Of a DNA stretch of 64,000 nucleotides, positions 60,331-64,000 are shown piece after piece. How positions within the stretch are numbered: position 1 is the first letter of the stretch; each line of letters starts with the position of its first letter. A program made the translations under genes and the position numbers. The notes under the pieces are model-generated. The model was not told where the DNA came from and did not search any database. It saw only the letters and a program-made list of their open reading frames with translations. Source of the DNA: Vespula vulgaris (lineage: Eukaryota; Arthropoda; Insecta; Hymenoptera; Vespidae); assembly GCF_905475345.1 (NCBI RefSeq), contig NC_066587.1:9849070-9913069 (forward strand). Reading direction: 5' to 3'.

Positions 60331-63300
60331 CAGCGCCGTCCGCTGTGAGCTCGCACACGCGATCGCGGGCCGCGGTGAGCTCGCACACGACAGCGCGGGC
60401 CGCGGTGAGCTCGAAAAACGCCAGCGCGCGTCGCGGTGAGCTCGAAAAACGCCAGCGCGAGCCGCGGTGAGATTGCACACACGAGCGCGTGCCGCGGTGA
60501 GCCCGCACACCTGAGGGCGGGCTGCGTTGAGCTCGAATATGCCAATGCGGGCCGCGGTCAGCTCGCACACGCGAACGCGGGCTGCTGTGAGCTCGCACAC
60601 GCGAGCGCGGGCCGCGGTGAGCTCGCATACGCGAGCGCGGTCCGAGGTGAGATCGCACACGCCAGCGCGGGCCGCGGTGAGCTCGCACACTCCAGCGCAG
60701 GCCGCGGTGAGCTCGAAAAACGCTAGCGCGGGCCGCTGTGAGCTCGCACACGCCAGCGCGGGCCGCGGTGAGCTCGCACTCACCAGCGCAGTCCGCGGTG
60801 AGCACGAAAAACGCCAGAGCAGGCCTCGGTGAGATCGAAATACGCCGGCGCCGGCCGCGGTGAGCTCGAACACGCGATTGCGGGCCGCGGTGAGCTCGCA
60901 CACGCCAGCATGGGCCGCGGTGAGCTCGAAAATGCCAATGCGGGTCGCGTTGAGCTCGCACACGCGAACGCGGGCTGCTGTAAGCTCGCACACGCGAGCG
61001 CGGTCCGCGGTGAGCTCGCACATGCGAGCGCGGGCCGCTGTGAGCTCGCACACGCGAGCGCGAGCCGCGGTGAGCTCGCACACGCGAGCGCGGTCCGAGG
61101 TGAGATCGCAGATGCCAGCGCGGGACGCGGTAGGCTCGCACATGCGAGCGCGGGCCGTGGTCAGCTCGTACACGCGAGCTCGGGCCGAGGTGAGCTCGCA
61201 CACGCCAGCGCGAGCCGCGGTGAGCTCGCATACGCGAGCGCGGTCCGAGGTGAGATCGCACACGCCAGCGCGGGCCGCGGTGAGCTCGCACACTCCAGCG
61301 CAGGCCGCGGTGAGCTCGAAAAACGCTGGCGCGGGCCGCTGTGAGCTCGCACACGCCAGCGCGGGCCGCGGTGAGCTCGCACTCACCAGCGCGGTCCGCG
61401 GTGAGCCCGAAAAACGCCAGCACGGGCAGCGGTGAGCTCGAAAAACGCCAGCGCGGGTCGCGGTGAGCTCGACAAACGCCAGCGCGGGACGCGGTGAGAT
61501 CGCACACGCGAGCGCGTGCCGCGGTGAGCCCGGACACCTGAGCGCGTGCCGCGTTGAGCTCGAAAATGCCAATGCGGGTCGCGTTGAGCTCGCACACGCG
61601 AGCGCGGGCCGCGGTGAGCTCGAAAAGAGCCGGCCCGGGCCGCGGTGAGCTCGCACACGCCAGCGCGGGCCGCGGTGAGCTCGCACACGCGAGTGCGGGC
61701 CGCGGTGAGCTCGCACATGCGAGCGCGGGGCGCGGTGAGCTCGCACACTCGAGCGCGGGCCGCGGCGAGCTCGCACACACCAGCGCAGGCCGCGATGATC
61801 CCGGCAAACGCCAGCGCGGGCAGCGTTGAGCTCGAAAAACGCCGGCGCGGGCAGCGGATAGCTCGCACACGCGAGCGCGGGCCGCGGTGTGCTCGCACAC
61901 GCCAGCATGGGCCACGGTGAGCTCGAAAATCGCCGGCGCGCGCCGCGTTGAACTCGAGCGCGCGCGCGTGGGCCGCTGTGAGCTCGCACACGCCAGCGCG
62001 GGCCGAGGTGAGCTCGCACACGCGAGCGCTGGCCGCTGTCAGCTCGCACACGGGAGCGCGGGCCGAGGTGAGCTCGCACACGCCAGCGCGGGCCGCGGTC
62101 AGCTAGAAAAAAGCCGGCGCGGGCCGCTGTGAGCACGAAACCGCGAGCGCAAGCCGCGGTGAGCTCGCACACGCGAGCGCGGGCCGAGGTGAGCTCGCAC
62201 ACGCCAGCGCGGGTCGCGGAGAGCAGTCGCGTGTGAGCGCAGGGCGCGGTGAGCACGGAAATCACTGGCGCGGGCCGCTGTGAGCTCGCACACGCGAGCG
62301 CGGGCCGACGTGAGCTCGCACACGCGAGCGCGGGCCGAGGTGAGCTCGCACACTCCAGCGCAGGCCGCGGTGAGCTCGCACACGCCAGCGCGGGCCGCGG
62401 TGAGATCGCATATGCCAGCGCGGGACGCGGTAAGCTCGCACACGCGAGCGCGGGCCGTGGTCAGCTCGTACACGTGAGCGCGGGCCGAGGTGAGCTCGCA
62501 CACGCCAGGGCGGGCCGCGGTGAGCTCGCACACGCCAGCATGGGCCACGGTGAGCTCGAAAATCGCCGGCGCGCGCCGCGTTGAGATCGAGCGCGCGCGC
62601 GCGGGCCGCTGTGAGCTCGCACACGCCAGCGCGAGCCGCGGTGAGATGGCTCACGCGAGCGCGGGGCGCGGTGAGCACGAAAAACGCCGGCGCGGGACGC
62701 GGAAAGCTCGCACACGCCAGCGCGGGGCGCGGTGAGCTCGCACACGCCAGCGCGGGCCGCGGTGAGCTCGCACACGCGAGCGCTGGCCGCTGTCAGCTCG
62801 CACACGGGAGCGCGGGCCGAGGTGAGCTCGCACACGCCAGCGCGGGCCGCGGTCAGCTAGAAAAAAGCCGGCGCGGGCCGCTGTGAGCACGAAACCGCGA
62901 GCGCAAGCCGCGGTGAGCTCGCACACGCGAGCGCGGGCCGAGGTGAGCTCGCACACGCCAGCGCGGGTCGCCGAGAGCAGTCGCGTGTGAGCGCAGGGCG
63001 CGGTGAGCACGGAAATCACTGGCGCCGGCCGCTGTGAGCTCGCACACGCGAGCGCGGGCCGACGTGAGCTCGCACACGCGAGCGCGGGCCGAGGTGAGCT
63101 CGCACACTCCAGCGCAGGCCGCGGTGAGCTCGCACACGCCAGCGCGGGCCGCGGTGAGATCGCATATGCCAGCGCGGGACGCGGTAAGCTCGCACACGCG
63201 AGCGCGGGCCGTGGTCAGCTCGTACTCGCGAGCGCGGGCCGAGGTGAGCTCGCACACGCCAGGGCGGGCCGCGGTGAGCTCGCACACTCCAGCGCAGGCC

Positions 63301-64000
63301 GCGGTGAGCTCGAAAAACGCTGGCGCGGGGCGCTGTGAGCTCGCACAGGCGAGCGCGTGGCTCGGTGAGCTCGCACACGCGAGCGCGGGCCGAGGTGAGA
63401 TCGCAGATGCCAGCGCGGGACGCGGTAGGCTCGCACACGCCAGCGCGGGCCGCGGTGAGCTCGCACACACCAGCGCAGGCCGCGGTGAGCACGAAAAACG
63501 CCAGCGCAGGCCTCGGTGAGATCGAAATACGCCGGCGCGGGCCGCGGTGAGCTCTCACACGCCAGCATGGGCCGCGGTGAGCTCGAAAAACGCCAATGCG
63601 GGACGCTGTGAGTTCGAACACGCGAGTGCGAGCCGCGGAGAGCTCGCACACGCGATCGCGGGCCGAGGTGAGATCGCACACGCCAGCGCGGGCCGCGGTG
63701 AGCCCGCACACGCGAGCGCGGGCCGCGGTGAGCTCGCATAAGCGAGCGCATGCCGCGGTGAGCTCGCAAATGCCAATGCGGGTCGCGTTGAGCTCGCACA
63801 CGCCAGCGCGGGCCGCTGTGAGCTCGCACACGCGAGCGCGGGCCGAGGTGAGCTCGCACACGCGAGCGCGGGACGAGGTGAGCTCGCACACTCCAGCGCA
63901 GGCCGCGGTGAGCTCGCACACACCAGCGCGGTCCGCGGTGAGCCCGAAAAACGCCAGCACGGGCAGCGGCGAGCTCGAAAAAGGCCAGCGCGGGTCGCGG
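60331..64000. repeat. 30/31-bp array, zone V
   Basis: The GAGCTCG monomer array continues to the window end, with GGCCGAGGTGAGCTCG, GTCAGCTCGTACACG and GAGATCGCA monomers common. Two local orders are visible. 60620-60800 recurs at 61222-61402 (offset 602). 62005-62525 recurs at 62759-63279 (offset 754), with the landmark CACGGAAATCACTGGCG at about 62253 and 63007. The array is cut by the window edge and so continues. No gene is seen. Confidence 0.9.
62005..63279. repeat. 754-bp offset duplication
   Basis: About 520 bases (62005-62525) are repeated at 62759-63279. Both copies include the sharply non-consensus stretch GCAGTCGCGTGTGAGCGCAG and AGCTAGAAAAAAGCCGGCGC. The 234 bases between them contain a run of CG dinucleotides at about 62591-62603. 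Confidence 0.85.

Noticed and set aside
59317..62265. A 982-codon open reading frame on the minus strand
   Set aside because: Same cause: repeat translation with frame cycling, open on both strands, with no start context or domain.
13501..64000. CRISPR-like regular repeats of 30 bp
   Set aside because: Repeats are contiguous with no unique spacers, no leader and no cas genes, and the surroundings are eukaryotic satellite.
5776..64000. CpG-island promoter
   Set aside because: CpG density is a property of the monomer throughout 58 kb. There is no adjacent gene, TATA-like element or unique sequence.
1..64000. Telomere repeats, rRNA, tRNA, retrotransposon or DNA transposon insertions
   Set aside because: I looked for TTAGGG/TTTAGGG-type runs, conserved rRNA words, long unique stretches with terminal repeats, poly-A tails and target-site duplications, and found none. 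Every stretch falls in a tandem array.
1..64000. Inverted segments within the arrays
   Set aside because: The CCGCGGTGAG orientation is constant from 13501 to the end, and the GGAGAGCC orientation is constant in the 40-bp array. I saw no head-to-head junction.

Overview
The window is wholly non-coding tandem-repeat DNA from a eukaryotic nuclear genome. I find no gene, rRNA, tRNA, transposon or CRISPR array that I can support. Every stretch belongs to a tandem array, all units run in the same head-to-tail orientation, and the only unit families are a short AT-rich motif and units of about 146, 20, 40, 15 and 30/31 bp. Megabase-scale heterochromatin (pericentromeric or subtelomeric) is the likely setting, but that is inference. 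I do not recognise the satellite families, so I cannot name the organism.

Layout. 1-460 is AT-rich short-motif sequence. 461-4956 is an AT-rich satellite of about 146-150 bp with two subfamilies that meet near 2570. 4957-5470 is a degenerate 20-bp array, across which the DNA changes from AT-rich to GC-rich. 5471-5775 is a transition zone. 5776-13500 is a GC-rich 40-bp array. 13501-64000 is a GC-rich 30-bp array with a 31-bp variant, and it continues past the window end. The 30-bp array divides into zones by monomer type: GAGCCCG-type units first (13501-16330), then mixed (16331-28420), then GAGCTCG-type units (28421 onward).

The units form a series. The 40-bp unit carries two copies of a 10-bp block (about CCGGGCCACG). 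The 30-bp unit is the 40-bp unit with one copy of that block. Single 30-bp units and one 60-bp unit (four blocks) already occur inside the 40-bp array, so one satellite appears to turn into the other by gain and loss of 10-bp steps.

The 30/31-bp array has higher-order structure: three 240-bp units (18139-18858), two almost identical 1848-bp units (36084-39779), a 577-bp duplication repeated a third time, and a large order of about 3.9-4.35 kb in three copies plus a fragment (48031-60330). The large order carries paired (CG)n runs 303 bp apart in every copy. Duplicated blocks also recur at distances of 5.1, 8.1-8.4 and 10.5 kb.

Many long open reading frames cross the GC-rich part, the longest on the minus strand (1057 codons). 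They result from a stop-poor unit whose 30-bp length is a multiple of three, and they are not annotated as genes.
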